DNA from: Qipengyuania citrea
Lineage (GTDB): Bacteria; Pseudomonadota; Alphaproteobacteria; Sphingomonadales; Sphingomonadaceae
Length of the DNA stretch: 64,000 nucleotides
NCBI RefSeq assembly: GCF_024171405.1
Contig: NZ_JALJZT010000002.1
Location: 2,418,001-2,482,000, forward strand
Direction of reading: 5' to 3'
In this document: positions 17,061 through 25,253 of the stretch, one piece after another
Position numbering within the stretch: position 1 is the first letter of the stretch
How the letters are laid out: the number at the start of each line of letters is the position of its first letter
Notes under the pieces: generated by a model
Databases searched by the model: none
What the model was told of the DNA's origin: nothing
Seen by the model: only the letters and a program-made list of their open reading frames with translations
Made by a program: the position numbers and the translations under genes

Positions 17061-18578
17061 CTAACTCTGTTCAGGTTTCATAACTGATTTTCGATCGACC
17101 GGAGCTGGCTCAACCGACGTGCGATTGTCGCGAGACAATTCGACCCATCCCAACCCAAGCGACTTCTGGATCGCGATCCAGCCATTTGTCATGGCGGCGA
17201 TCGCCCGATCGAGATTTGCTCTGGCCTGTTCGCGCTTGCGGATCGAAGTGTTGAGTTCGCCTTGCGAGATTACCCCCGCGGCGCGGCGTTGCTCGTTAAG
17301 CTCCGCAGCCGTGTCGGCCTGCCGACTGATCTGCGCCAGCGCGGCTACGTTGGCTCTTTGTTGCCCGAACCGAGCAAGCGATTGTTCGGCGTCGCGTAGT
17401 GCGCCCAGGACCACTTCAAGATAGCGCGCTTCGGCCTCGTCGCGCGCACTCTCGGCCTGATCGATCGATGCTGCCGTGCGGCCGAAATCAAGCAGGTTCC
17501 ACTGCAGCCGCGGCAAAGCGATTGCCGATAAGTTGCCCGGGTCCAGGATGTCGTCGGGCTCCGATCCGCCCAAACCGAGAATCCCCATGAAGGAAATCTT
17601 GGGGAAGCGAGCAGCCTCTGCCACGCCAATGCGCGCATTCGCCGCGGCCAGCATGCGTTCGGCGGCTCGAACATCCGGCCGCCGCGCTATTAGCGCTGCG
17701 GGATCGCCCACCGCGACCCGTTCGGGGGGAAGCGGAATTTCGGCCTGAGCCGCCAGGAGCCCGTCGAGTGCGCCGGGCGCTTCGCCCGTCAGCACCGCGA
17801 GCGTGTCTTTGAATACATCGATGTCCGCTTGAGCTTCCGCGATCTGCGACTTGAGCAGTTCGAGCTCGGCGTTCGCGTTACCGACCGGGAACAGCGCGAG
17901 AGCGCCCTGTGTATAGCGCTGATAGGTCAGTTCGAGAATTTGCTGCTGCAAGTCGCGCTCTCGCTGGACAAGCTCGAGCCGCCCTTGCGCTTCTCGCAGG
18001 CTCACATACGCCCGCGCGATTTCGGCGGCGAGCTGGACTTTCGCATCCTCGGCGTTCGCCACCGAGGCCGCAGCCTGAGCGTTAATGGCCTCGACACGCC
18101 GTGCCTGCCCCCCAGCGAAATCGATCTCCCAGTTTGCATTGAGCCCGACGTTGTAGACGCTGAGGCTGTCCTGCTCTTCGGTGTCTGCAGGAGCGCCGGG
18201 CGATCCCGGGGGCGGGCCACTGCCGATATCTAGCCCTGGGATATTCGCCTGGACCGCAGTCGCCTGCGCAGCCACGGCGGGTAGCCGGTTGGCGCGCTCC
18301 TGGCGGACAGAAGCCCTTGCCTGTTCGATGCGAGCGCGCGCCGCGGCCACGCCCGGATTGCCGACCAGCGCGCGCGCCTCCAGTTCATTGAGAACCGGAT
18401 CGCCGAGCAGCGTCCACCAGTCGCCGGCAATCGGCGCAAACGGATCGATTTCGGGGCCGGCGCGTACGAACGCATTGCCTGCGGCGGTCGCAAGTTGCGG
18501 GGGACCGGCATAGTCGGGACCGGACATGCAACCCGCGAGGAGCGCCATGGGAGCGAGGAGGGTTAGGGTCTTGCGCAT
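17061..18578 (-). CDS. NodT-type outer-membrane efflux lipoprotein (TolC-like)
   Basis: A 505-residue outer-membrane factor with a lipoprotein signal MRKTLTLLAPMALLAGC (lipobox LLAG-C17) and the duplicated alpha-hairpin architecture of the OEP/NodT family (DWWTLLGDPVLNELEARAL, then repeated Ala/Gln/Arg-rich helices). It forms the outer-membrane channel of a tripartite exporter. The start at 18578 is chosen for the signal peptide; upstream residues in the open frame belong to the transporter gene. The gene is seven bases after the MFS gene and completes an EmrA-EmrB-TolC-like operon. Confidence 0.92.
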   Translation of the reverse strand: MRKTLTLLAPMALLAGCMSGPDYAGPPQLATAAGNAFVRAGPEIDPFAPIAGDWWTLLGDPVLNELEARALVGNPGVAAARARIEQARASVRQERANRLPAVAAQATAVQANIPGLDIGSGPPPGSPGAPADTEEQDSLSVYNVGLNANWEIDFAGGQARRVEAINAQAAASVANAEDAKVQLAAEIARAYVSLREAQGRLELVQRERDLQQQILELTYQRYTQGALALFPVGNANAELELLKSQIAEAQADIDVFKDTLAVLTGEAPGALDGLLAAQAEIPLPPERVAVGDPAALIARRPDVRAAERMLAAANARIGVAEAARFPKISFMGILGLGGSEPDDILDPGNLSAIALPRLQWNLLDFGRTAASIDQAESARDEAEARYLEVVLGALRDAEQSLARFGQQRANVAALAQISRQADTAAELNEQRRAAGVISQGELNTSIRKREQARANLDRAIAAMTNGWIAIQKSLGLGWVELSRDNRTSVEPAPVDRKSVMKPEQS

Positions 18579-18585
18579 AGAGTTC

Positions 18586-20139
18586 TCAGTGCATCGAAAG
18601 GGATAAGTTCTTCGGGAGAGGCTTGAGGAACAGTACCAGCGGCACCGTGACCAGGGTAATCGCGCCCATGGCGAAAAAGACATCGTTGTAGGTCATCACG
18701 AACGCATCGCGCTGAATGATGCCGGAAAGCATCTCCAGCGCGGCCTGTGGGCTGCCCAGCGACGCCGTCATGCCGTCCAGGTATTCCTGTAGCCGGGGGC
18801 TGTTAGCGTTGAGGGTTTCTTCCATGCGTCGACTATGATGCCACTGGCGCTGATCCTGGAACGAGGCAAGCCCCGCGAGCGCGAACGAGCCCCCGAGGTT
18901 TCGCGCCGCGTTGAAGATGCCCGAAGCATCGCCGGCATCCTCCTTGGCAACCGAAGCTACCGTCGCCTGGTTGAGGAACATCATCGTGAGGATCATGCCG
19001 ATGCCACGCAGGAACTGGCTTTCGGTGAACACTCCACCTCCCGATTCCGCTGTCAGATTTATGCTGACGAAACAGCTTAGCGCCATGATGAACATGCCCG
19101 CGCCGACCGCAATGCGGATGTGAATCCTGCGGATCATGAACGGGAGAACGGGCATCAACAGGAAAGCCGGAACGCCCATCCAGAAGATCACAAGTCCGGT
19201 CTGCAAGGCATTATAATCGGAAATTATCGCGAGAAATTGCGGGATCACGTAGGTCGAGCCATACATGACCATGCCAAGCGCCAGTGCCATCACCACGACG
19301 CTGGCAAACTGCCTGCTGAGCATCAGGCGCAATTTGAGCACGGGTTTGCGCGCGTAAAGCTGTCCGTAGGTCAGAAGTGCAAAACCCACGACCGTCATCA
19401 GTGTGAGCTGGACGATCAGCGTGGAATCGAACCACTCCTCGCGGTGGCCTTCTTCCAGAACGATGGTCAGCCCACCCAACCCAAGGATCATACCAGCTAT
19501 TCCCGCCCAATCAGCCTCGCGCAGGTAAACCCAGTCGGGCTTTTCATGGGGTAGCCCGATGAATAGTAAAGCAAGGAGCAACGCGCAGACGGGCACGTTG
19601 ACGAAGAAGGCGTAGTGCCAGCTCAGGTTCTCGGTAAGCCAGCCCCCCACCAACGGGCCCATTACCGGCCCAAGAACCACGGTCATTCCGAAGAGCGCCA
19701 TGCCGATCGGCTGTTGCGATGGAGGCAGTCGCTTTGCGACGATGGTCATAGCGGTTGGAATAAGCGCGCCGCCCATGAACCCTTGACCGGTGCGACCGAT
19801 GATCATCGTCGTCAGATCGGTGGCAATGCCGCACAACACCGAAAAGGCCGTGAAGGCAGAAACCGCGACGATGAGCAGCGTGCGAAGGCCGAGCAGTCTT
19901 TCCAGCCACGCGCTCAGAGGGATGATGATGATCTCGGCAACAAGGAAGGCTGTCGCGATCCAGGTGCCTTCGGTTCCGGTCGCGCCGATTTCCCCCTGGA
20001 TCGTCGGCAGCGCCGAATTGACGATCGAGATGTCAAGCGTTGCCAGCATCGCCCCCAGCGCACCGGCGGCTACGGCGATCCAGGCCGTAGCATCGGCCTT
20101 TTCGACCGGCGGCGAAACCGCTGCAGCGGCGCCTGCCAT
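18586..20139 (-). CDS. DHA2-family multidrug MFS transporter (EmrB/QacA-like)
   Basis: A 517-residue inner-membrane protein with about 14 hydrophobic segments. TM1 contains the family motif LATLDISIVNSALPTIQGEIG, followed by GTWIATAFLVAEIIIIPLSAW and GLRTLLIVA, and the motif-C-like stretch GMTVVLGPVMGPLVGGWL. It exports hydrophobic compounds by proton antiport through the adjacent membrane-fusion protein and outer-membrane lipoprotein. It starts four bases after the fusion-protein stop. The local context suggests protection from the hydrophobic substrate or its intermediates (inference). Confidence 0.94.
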   Translation of the reverse strand: MAGAAAAVSPPVEKADATAWIAVAAGALGAMLATLDISIVNSALPTIQGEIGATGTEGTWIATAFLVAEIIIIPLSAWLERLLGLRTLLIVAVSAFTAFSVLCGIATDLTTMIIGRTGQGFMGGALIPTAMTIVAKRLPPSQQPIGMALFGMTVVLGPVMGPLVGGWLTENLSWHYAFFVNVPVCALLLALLFIGLPHEKPDWVYLREADWAGIAGMILGLGGLTIVLEEGHREEWFDSTLIVQLTLMTVVGFALLTYGQLYARKPVLKLRLMLSRQFASVVVMALALGMVMYGSTYVIPQFLAIISDYNALQTGLVIFWMGVPAFLLMPVLPFMIRRIHIRIAVGAGMFIMALSCFVSINLTAESGGGVFTESQFLRGIGMILTMMFLNQATVASVAKEDAGDASGIFNAARNLGGSFALAGLASFQDQRQWHHSRRMEETLNANSPRLQEYLDGMTASLGSPQAALEMLSGIIQRDAFVMTYNDVFFAMGAITLVTVPLVLFLKPLPKNLSLSMH

Positions 20140-20142
20140 CGG

Positions 20143-21270
20143 TCAGTCTCCGGCCGCGTTGCGGATCGAATCGAGTTGGTCTCTAGCGGCGCGCGTATCG
20201 ACACTCGCGACAACAGACATGCCCGGCACCAGCAGACGCAGGATCTCGGGCGAAGCCTGAATGGATATGCGCACCGGGACGCGCTGAACGATCTTGGTGA
20301 AATTACCCGTCGCGTTTTGCGGAGGTAGGATCGAGAATTCTGCCCCGGTCCCGGGGGCGATGCTTTCCACTCTTCCTAATAGCTCGAGGTCCGGCAGCGC
20401 GTCGATTTCCAAGGTGACGGGTTGCCCCGGGCGGACAAGTCCGAGCTGCGTTTCCTTGAAATTTGCTGTCACGTAGAGGCGGTCGGTCGGTACGAGGCTC
20501 ATAAGGCGTTGGCCAGGCTGGACAAATTGTCCAGGTCGGACCGTGAGGTCACCCACCCGCCCGGAAATACTGGCCTGGAGCGTGGTCGATGACAGGTTCA
20601 GACGGGCGGCCTCGAGTTGCGCACGAGCGGCGTTGGCTTGCGAATTGGCCTGGTCTATCTGCTCGCTAAGCGTGTTCTGTCGGCGCTGTGCCGCCGTGAG
20701 CGCGGCGCGCGCTGCCGCGACTTGAGCCTGCGCTTCTCTGGCCTGGGCCTCCAGCTGATCGAGCCTCTCGCGCGGCTCCGCTCCCGAAGCGGCAAGGGGG
20801 CGGTACCGGACAACCTGCTCAGCAGCGAGACCAGCCTGTGCAGATGCTGCTGCGAGCTGTGCACGGGCCTGGGCAATTGCCGCGTCCTGCTCTTGTTGCT
20901 GGGCGCGTACCGTATCTGCTCCGGCGAGCGACGCGGCGATCTGGGCTTCGACCTGGTTCGTTTGGGCACGATAATCTCGCACGTCCAGCTGGACAAGTGC
21001 ATCGCCCGACGCGACCGTTTGATTCTCCGTCACTAATACGCGCTCGACGTAGCCCGCAATTTTGGGGGAGATGATGACGCTGTCGGCGGCAATATAAGCG
21101 TTGTCGGTGGACTGCTGGAATCTGCCGTACGTCTGATGATTGTAATACCAGTAGCTCCCGGCGAGCAGGACCAGAATGCCGGCGATCAGCAGACCCAGCC
21201 GGACCCGCGGACTGGACAACCCCGTCGGACGTGCGCCTTCATCGCTAGCCCCTGCTGTCTCGTCCGCCAT
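20143..21270 (-). CDS. HlyD/EmrA-family membrane fusion protein
   Basis: A 375-residue periplasmic adaptor: short cytoplasmic tail, one transmembrane helix (LGLLIAGILVLLAGSYWYY), lipoyl/barrel-sandwich halves (ADSVIISPKIAGYVERVLV and ASISGRVGDLTVRPGQFV) separated by a long Ala/Gln-rich coiled coil, and a beta-barrel domain. It bridges the MFS pump and the NodT channel. The ATG at 21270 is preferred over the one seven codons upstream because GAGGAGCG lies nine bases before it. It is the first gene of the efflux operon, divergent from a degenerate MarR regulator. Confidence 0.92.
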   Translation of the reverse strand: MADETAGASDEGARPTGLSSPRVRLGLLIAGILVLLAGSYWYYNHQTYGRFQQSTDNAYIAADSVIISPKIAGYVERVLVTENQTVASGDALVQLDVRDYRAQTNQVEAQIAASLAGADTVRAQQQEQDAAIAQARAQLAAASAQAGLAAEQVVRYRPLAASGAEPRERLDQLEAQAREAQAQVAAARAALTAAQRRQNTLSEQIDQANSQANAARAQLEAARLNLSSTTLQASISGRVGDLTVRPGQFVQPGQRLMSLVPTDRLYVTANFKETQLGLVRPGQPVTLEIDALPDLELLGRVESIAPGTGAEFSILPPQNATGNFTKIVQRVPVRISIQASPEILRLLVPGMSVVASVDTRAARDQLDSIRNAAGD

Positions 21271-21378
21271 GATTATTTCGCTCCTCGCCATCGTTTGAGC
21301 CGCTGCGCGAGCGATATAGCGGCCAAAACAAAATGCGAAAGTCCTTTACTATTTTTCTCCGATCGATAGGAATGTCTC

Positions 21379-21924
21379 ATGCCAGAAGATGAGGGCACTC
21401 TCGCACTCGACAATGTCATTACCCACGATGATCGAGCGATCTTCATGATGGACCAGATCAGCCGCGCCGCGCGCAAGGCATTCGATGACCGAGCACAGCC
21501 GCTGAGCCTCAATCGTACGCAGTGGCGTGTGTTGGCGCAGCTCATCAGAGCTCCTGCCCTGAACCAGACGGACATCGCCAGGAGACTTGAAATCACATCC
21601 TCCAGCAGCGGCCTGGAAGACATGACGCCTTCGCGCTTGAGTGACCGGACGCGGCTTGCGCAAGTCATAGCAATATTCGGTCGCCACGGGCGGGGCGGCA
21701 TCACGCCCGTGTTGGGACTAGGCCGATCTCAAACCAAAACACATTCGACGCGCCCGGATGCCCCGCTCGTGGCGATTGCGCCAGGGGACGAACCTCGGTC
21801 ATGTTCTATAGCGGACAACCGAATGGAGCATGCGGGACGCGAACTTTCATTGCACCGGCCCTCTGCCGGACGAACAAACCGCTGGCGGCGTGCTAGATGG
21901 AAACTAACGCAAACTTCTCCCTAG
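21379..21924 (+). pseudogene. Degenerate MarR-family regulator (N-terminal part only)
   Basis: Residues 1-77 read as the start of a MarR regulator: a dimerisation helix (DRAIFMMDQISRAARKAF) and first half of the winged helix (SLNRTQWRVLAQLIRAP then LNQTDIARRLEITSSS). After about 21612 the recognition helix, wing and C-terminal dimerisation helices are missing, and the frame stays open with unrelated residues until 21924, overlapping the MCE gene. I see no continuation in the other two frames, so a deletion is likely. MarR proteins usually repress a divergent EmrAB operon, which is exactly the position here; the operon may now be derepressed. Confidence 0.75.
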
Positions 21925-22847
21925 TGGCGTGGATCGTTGGCATTCTGATGCTTACGACCATCGCTTTCGCGATGTGGCTAATCGATCCCAGACCAAATCA
22001 GGAAACATATCAGATCAAGTTTGATCGCTCCGTGGAAGGCCTTCAGTCGGGATCGACTGTAACACTATCGGGAGTCCCTGTGGGACAGGTAACATCGGTC
22101 CGTCTGGCGGAAAATGAACCGGAAAACGTGGTCGTTGTTCTGACTCTCGATCCTTCTGCGGCGAAAGTCCACGGCCTTGAAGCGACAATCAGCACGGATC
22201 TGATAACTGGAGAGGCTGCGCTCGTGCTCGAGGGCCGACGGGGTCGTCAGGGCATTTACACCGACAAGTCAGGAAAAAAGATCATTCCCGCCGCGGACGA
22301 AACCGGACTATTGGGGAGGGATGCGACCGCCACTGTAGAGACCGTGGCAAATAGCATTCGCGCTCTGAACGAAGGACTGGAGCCAGAAAAGCAACGGGTG
22401 ATCACCTCCGATCTTGTCCGGCTTCGAGTCACGACGGCCGCACTCGCATCGGACGCCGAAGGTTGGGACGAACGATTGGCCTCAACAAAAGGAAGATTGT
22501 TAGACTTAGGGCAAAGGGTTGGTGGATGGGGAAATAATCTTCGAGATGCAGATCGGCGGATCTCAGGGCGGAGCGCTTCTGCTATCGCGCAACGACGCCT
22601 TCGCCAATTCAGGGAGGGGGTGCAGAACGCTGAAAACAAACTTTCCCAGATAAGGAGTGGCATTCCGGCGGTCGAAGATTCTTTGGTTGAAGGTGAAACG
22701 GACCTTCGCGAGCTTAGTCGCGAACTTGCTCCTCTCAGTGAAAAAATCGAAGATATTCAGGTTGAGGGAATTACATCAAATCCTCCCCTCCCAGACTATC
22801 GGCCAAAAAGAAGAGAAGCTGGAACGAATATCGATGATTTAAAGTAA
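21897..22847 (+). CDS. Orphan MCE-domain (MlaD/PqiB-like) protein
   Basis: A 316-residue protein with one N-terminal transmembrane helix (VAWIVGILMLTTIAFAMWLI) and an MCE domain (YQIKFDRSVEGLQSGSTVTL and SGVPVGQVTSVRL, about 38-120), then a coiled-coil-rich tail with Arg/Glu/Gln-rich helices and a polar Pro-containing C-terminus. MCE proteins form periplasmic rings that carry lipids between membranes and normally lie next to an ABC ATPase and permease. None is present here, so it is an orphan. The start at 21897 lies inside the degenerate MarR frame. Confidence 0.85.
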   Translation: METNANFSLVAWIVGILMLTTIAFAMWLIDPRPNQETYQIKFDRSVEGLQSGSTVTLSGVPVGQVTSVRLAENEPENVVVVLTLDPSAAKVHGLEATISTDLITGEAALVLEGRRGRQGIYTDKSGKKIIPAADETGLLGRDATATVETVANSIRALNEGLEPEKQRVITSDLVRLRVTTAALASDAEGWDERLASTKGRLLDLGQRVGGWGNNLRDADRRISGRSASAIAQRRLRQFREGVQNAENKLSQIRSGIPAVEDSLVEGETDLRELSRELAPLSEKIEDIQVEGITSNPPLPDYRPKRREAGTNIDDLK

Positions 22848-23348
22848 ACCGAACGGATGACTGCTTCCGGGCAGAGCGCGCAGCCCGTAGAATAGCGGAG
22901 ATTGGAGCGCAAAGCGGATAACGACCTACTCCGCGGTCAAGTTTGAAATTGAAATTCCGAGTCCTAAAAAAGGCATCGAACCAATACATTAGAGGGATTT
23001 TGCGGGCCTTTTGCGGGCTTTTCAGCTTGACCGAAATATCTAAACATCAGAAATTAAACGGAAAAGAAGTTCGAATGTGATGCCTCTTCTGGGTCTCGAA
23101 CCTACAGACACTGAAAACAAACACGAAAATGACGAACCGATCGAGGACTCGAACCAGCAGCCACTGCTCGGTCCTCTTCTGGGCACCACTGCTTTTCTCC
23201 CGACATAGATGCACCGCGCAATCGCGCCACACAGGTCGGCCCAGTCGCGCCCTCTCGCACACTCCAATACCGCACCCTTGTCGTTCTCATCCTTGCGCGA
23301 CATGATGGATGGGTTGCGAATCGAGACTGGCGCGGCGGGGAGAGGGAC
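22848..23348. other. AT-rich 500-base island border without genes
   Basis: No coding sequence is supported. The stretch holds TTTTGCGGGC twice with an 11-base period (22998-23007 and 23009-23018), CCTCTTCTGGG twice, 90 bases apart (23083-23093 and 23173-23183), two T-loop-like boxes on the minus strand (23092-23102 and 23145-23155), and the tRNA-Leu 3' end fragment at 23171-23188. Base composition changes sharply across it. A long minus-strand open frame crosses the stretch but is the shadow of the BVMO that follows. Confidence 0.6.
23171..23188 (+). mobile_element. tRNA-Leu 3'-end fragment: probable attachment-site remnant
   Basis: GTCCTCTTCTGGGCACCA matches, from memory, the 3' end (last T-stem half, acceptor arm and CCA) of alphaproteobacterial tRNA-Leu genes, but no tRNA body precedes it. 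Such 18-base 3' fragments mark one end of elements inserted by tyrosine integrases into tRNA genes. It lies at the GC step between the accessory block and core-like genes. The complete tRNA-Leu would then be left of this window. No integrase is seen. Confidence 0.55.
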
Positions 23349-25151
23349 ATGGCTACGGCCCATAAGGACGGCACGATCGATAAGGAGGCGCTGCGGCGCC
23401 GGTATGCGGCGGAGCGCGACAAGCGGCTGCGGACCGACGGGGCCGCGCAATACAAGCGGCTCGAGAGCGAGTTCACCGACCTTGCCACTGATCCCTATAC
23501 CCCGCGCGAGGAACGCGATCCGGTCAGCGATCATGTCACCTTTGCCTTTATCGGCGGCGGGTTTGCCGGGCTGGTCGTCGGCGCGCGGCTGAAGGAAGCG
23601 GGGATTGCCGATTATCGCATCGTCGAGAAGGGCGGCGACTTCGGCGGGACCTGGTACTGGAACCGCTATCCCGGCGCGCAATGCGACACCGCGAGCATGA
23701 TCTACATGCCGCTGCTCGAGGAAACCGGGCACATGCCGAGCGAGAAATACGCGCATGCCCCCGAGATCCGCGACCACTGCAGCGCCATCGGCCGGCAATA
23801 CGGCCTCTACGACAACGCGCTGTTCCACACGCAGGTCACCGATCTCGAATGGGACGAGACACGCCAATTGTGGATCGTGCGCACCGATCGCGGCGACGAA
23901 TTCACCGCCAAATATGTCGGCATGGGCACCGGTCCGCTGCATGTCGCCAAGCTGCCCGGCCTGCCCGGGATCGAGCTGTTCGAAGGCAAGAGCTTCCACA
24001 CCAGCCGCTGGGACTATGGCTATACCGGCGGCACGCCCGAGGGCGAGCCGATGACCGGGCTGTCTGACAGACGCGTGGCGGTGATCGGCACCGGCGCGAC
24101 CGCGGTCCAGGTGGTGCCCAATGTCGCGCGCGATGCCAAGGAACTGCTGGTGTTCCAGCGCACGCCGTCGAGCGTGGACGAGCGCAACAACCGCCCGCTC
24201 ACCCGCGACTGGTTCGACGAGGTTGCCGAGCCCGGCTGGCAGAAGAAATGGCAGGAGAACTTCGTCGCCAATCTCGGCATCGGCTTCCCCGCCGAGGATC
24301 TGGTCGACGATGGCTGGACCGATCTCGGCAAGCGCATCCGGGCACAGGTGATCGACATGCCGCCCGAGCAGCGCACGCCCGAAGGCATCATGGCCGCTTT
24401 CGAGGATGCCGATAACCAGAAGATGAGCGAGATCCGTGCGCGCGCCGAGAACATCGTCGGCGGCGAGGCGGGCGAGAAGCTGCAGGCGTGGTATCGCCAG
24501 CTGTGCAAGCGTCCGTGCTTCCACGACGAATATCTCCAGGCCTTCACGCGTGAGAACACCCAGCTGGTCGATACCGACGGCAAGGGCGTCGAGCGGATCA
24601 CCGCCAAGGGCGTGGTCGCCAATGGGCAGGAGTACGAAGTCGATTGCATCGTCTATGCCTCGGGGTTCGAGGTCGGCACGGATTTCACCGAACGTGCGGG
24701 ATATGACGTGACCGGGCGCGGCGGGCGGCTGCTGTCGGACTATTGGGCGGGCGGCATGCGCAGCTTTCACGGGCTGCACGTCAACGGCTTCCCCAACCTG
24801 TTCTTCGTCCAGCAGAACCAGGCCGCGGCCTTCATTGCCAACTACCCGCACAACCTCGTCGATCATGCCGAAACGGTGGCGGCGGTGGTCGCCCATGCCG
24901 AGGCGCAGGGGCATGCCGCCGTCGAACCCAGCGCCGAGGCCGAACAGCAATGGCTCGACTTCCTGCTGACGGGCCCCGCCGCGCGGCTGGGCAGCACCGA
25001 ATGCACGCCCGGCTATTACAACAATGAAGGGCAGGGTTACGGCGAGCAGGAACGTTTCGCGCTGGGCCATCCGGCGGGCGCGCTGGGATTCTTCAACCAT
25101 ATCGACCAATGGCGGCGTTCGGGTGCGTTCGAAGGGCTCGAGTTTGCCTGA
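23349..25151 (+). CDS. Type I Baeyer-Villiger monooxygenase (long N-terminal form)
   Basis: A 600-residue BVMO with a helical N-terminal extension of about 60 residues, FAD motif GGGFAG at 69-74, GGTWYWNRYPGAQCDT, the BVMO fingerprint FEGKSFHTSRW at 211-221, and NADPH motif GTGATA. It oxidises ketones to esters or lactones. It is only distantly similar to the BVMO at 10659: length, N-terminus and base composition differ, and this copy is GC-rich like the core genome. It stands alone after the island border; GGGGAGAGGG precedes the ATG. The following genes are not obviously related. Confidence 0.93.
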   Translation: MATAHKDGTIDKEALRRRYAAERDKRLRTDGAAQYKRLESEFTDLATDPYTPREERDPVSDHVTFAFIGGGFAGLVVGARLKEAGIADYRIVEKGGDFGGTWYWNRYPGAQCDTASMIYMPLLEETGHMPSEKYAHAPEIRDHCSAIGRQYGLYDNALFHTQVTDLEWDETRQLWIVRTDRGDEFTAKYVGMGTGPLHVAKLPGLPGIELFEGKSFHTSRWDYGYTGGTPEGEPMTGLSDRRVAVIGTGATAVQVVPNVARDAKELLVFQRTPSSVDERNNRPLTRDWFDEVAEPGWQKKWQENFVANLGIGFPAEDLVDDGWTDLGKRIRAQVIDMPPEQRTPEGIMAAFEDADNQKMSEIRARAENIVGGEAGEKLQAWYRQLCKRPCFHDEYLQAFTRENTQLVDTDGKGVERITAKGVVANGQEYEVDCIVYASGFEVGTDFTERAGYDVTGRGGRLLSDYWAGGMRSFHGLHVNGFPNLFFVQQNQAAAFIANYPHNLVDHAETVAAVVAHAEAQGHAAVEPSAEAEQQWLDFLLTGPAARLGSTECTPGYYNNEGQGYGEQERFALGHPAGALGFFNHIDQWRRSGAFEGLEFA

Positions 25152-25253
25152 ACACCGTTCGCGGGGTGTGGGAAAACGCTTTGTCGAAGGGGCTTTGCGG
25201 CAATTGCCCGCACGGCTAGCGTCGCGCTACGATCTCAGGGGAGACTGCACATC

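Noticed and set aside
21613-21896. Continuation of the MarR protein in another frame
   Set aside because: None of the three frames shows a recognition helix, wing or C-terminal dimerisation helix.
23040-23190. A possible complete tRNA gene near the T-loop-like boxes
   Set aside because: The boxes GGTTCGAGTCC and GGTTCGAGACC have no matching T-stems or D/anticodon arms; only the 3' end fragment is supported.
23040-25109. A 689-codon minus-strand open frame over the second BVMO
   Set aside because: It is the antisense shadow of a GC-rich gene with clear BVMO motifs on the plus strand; its translation is repetitive and without family resemblance.
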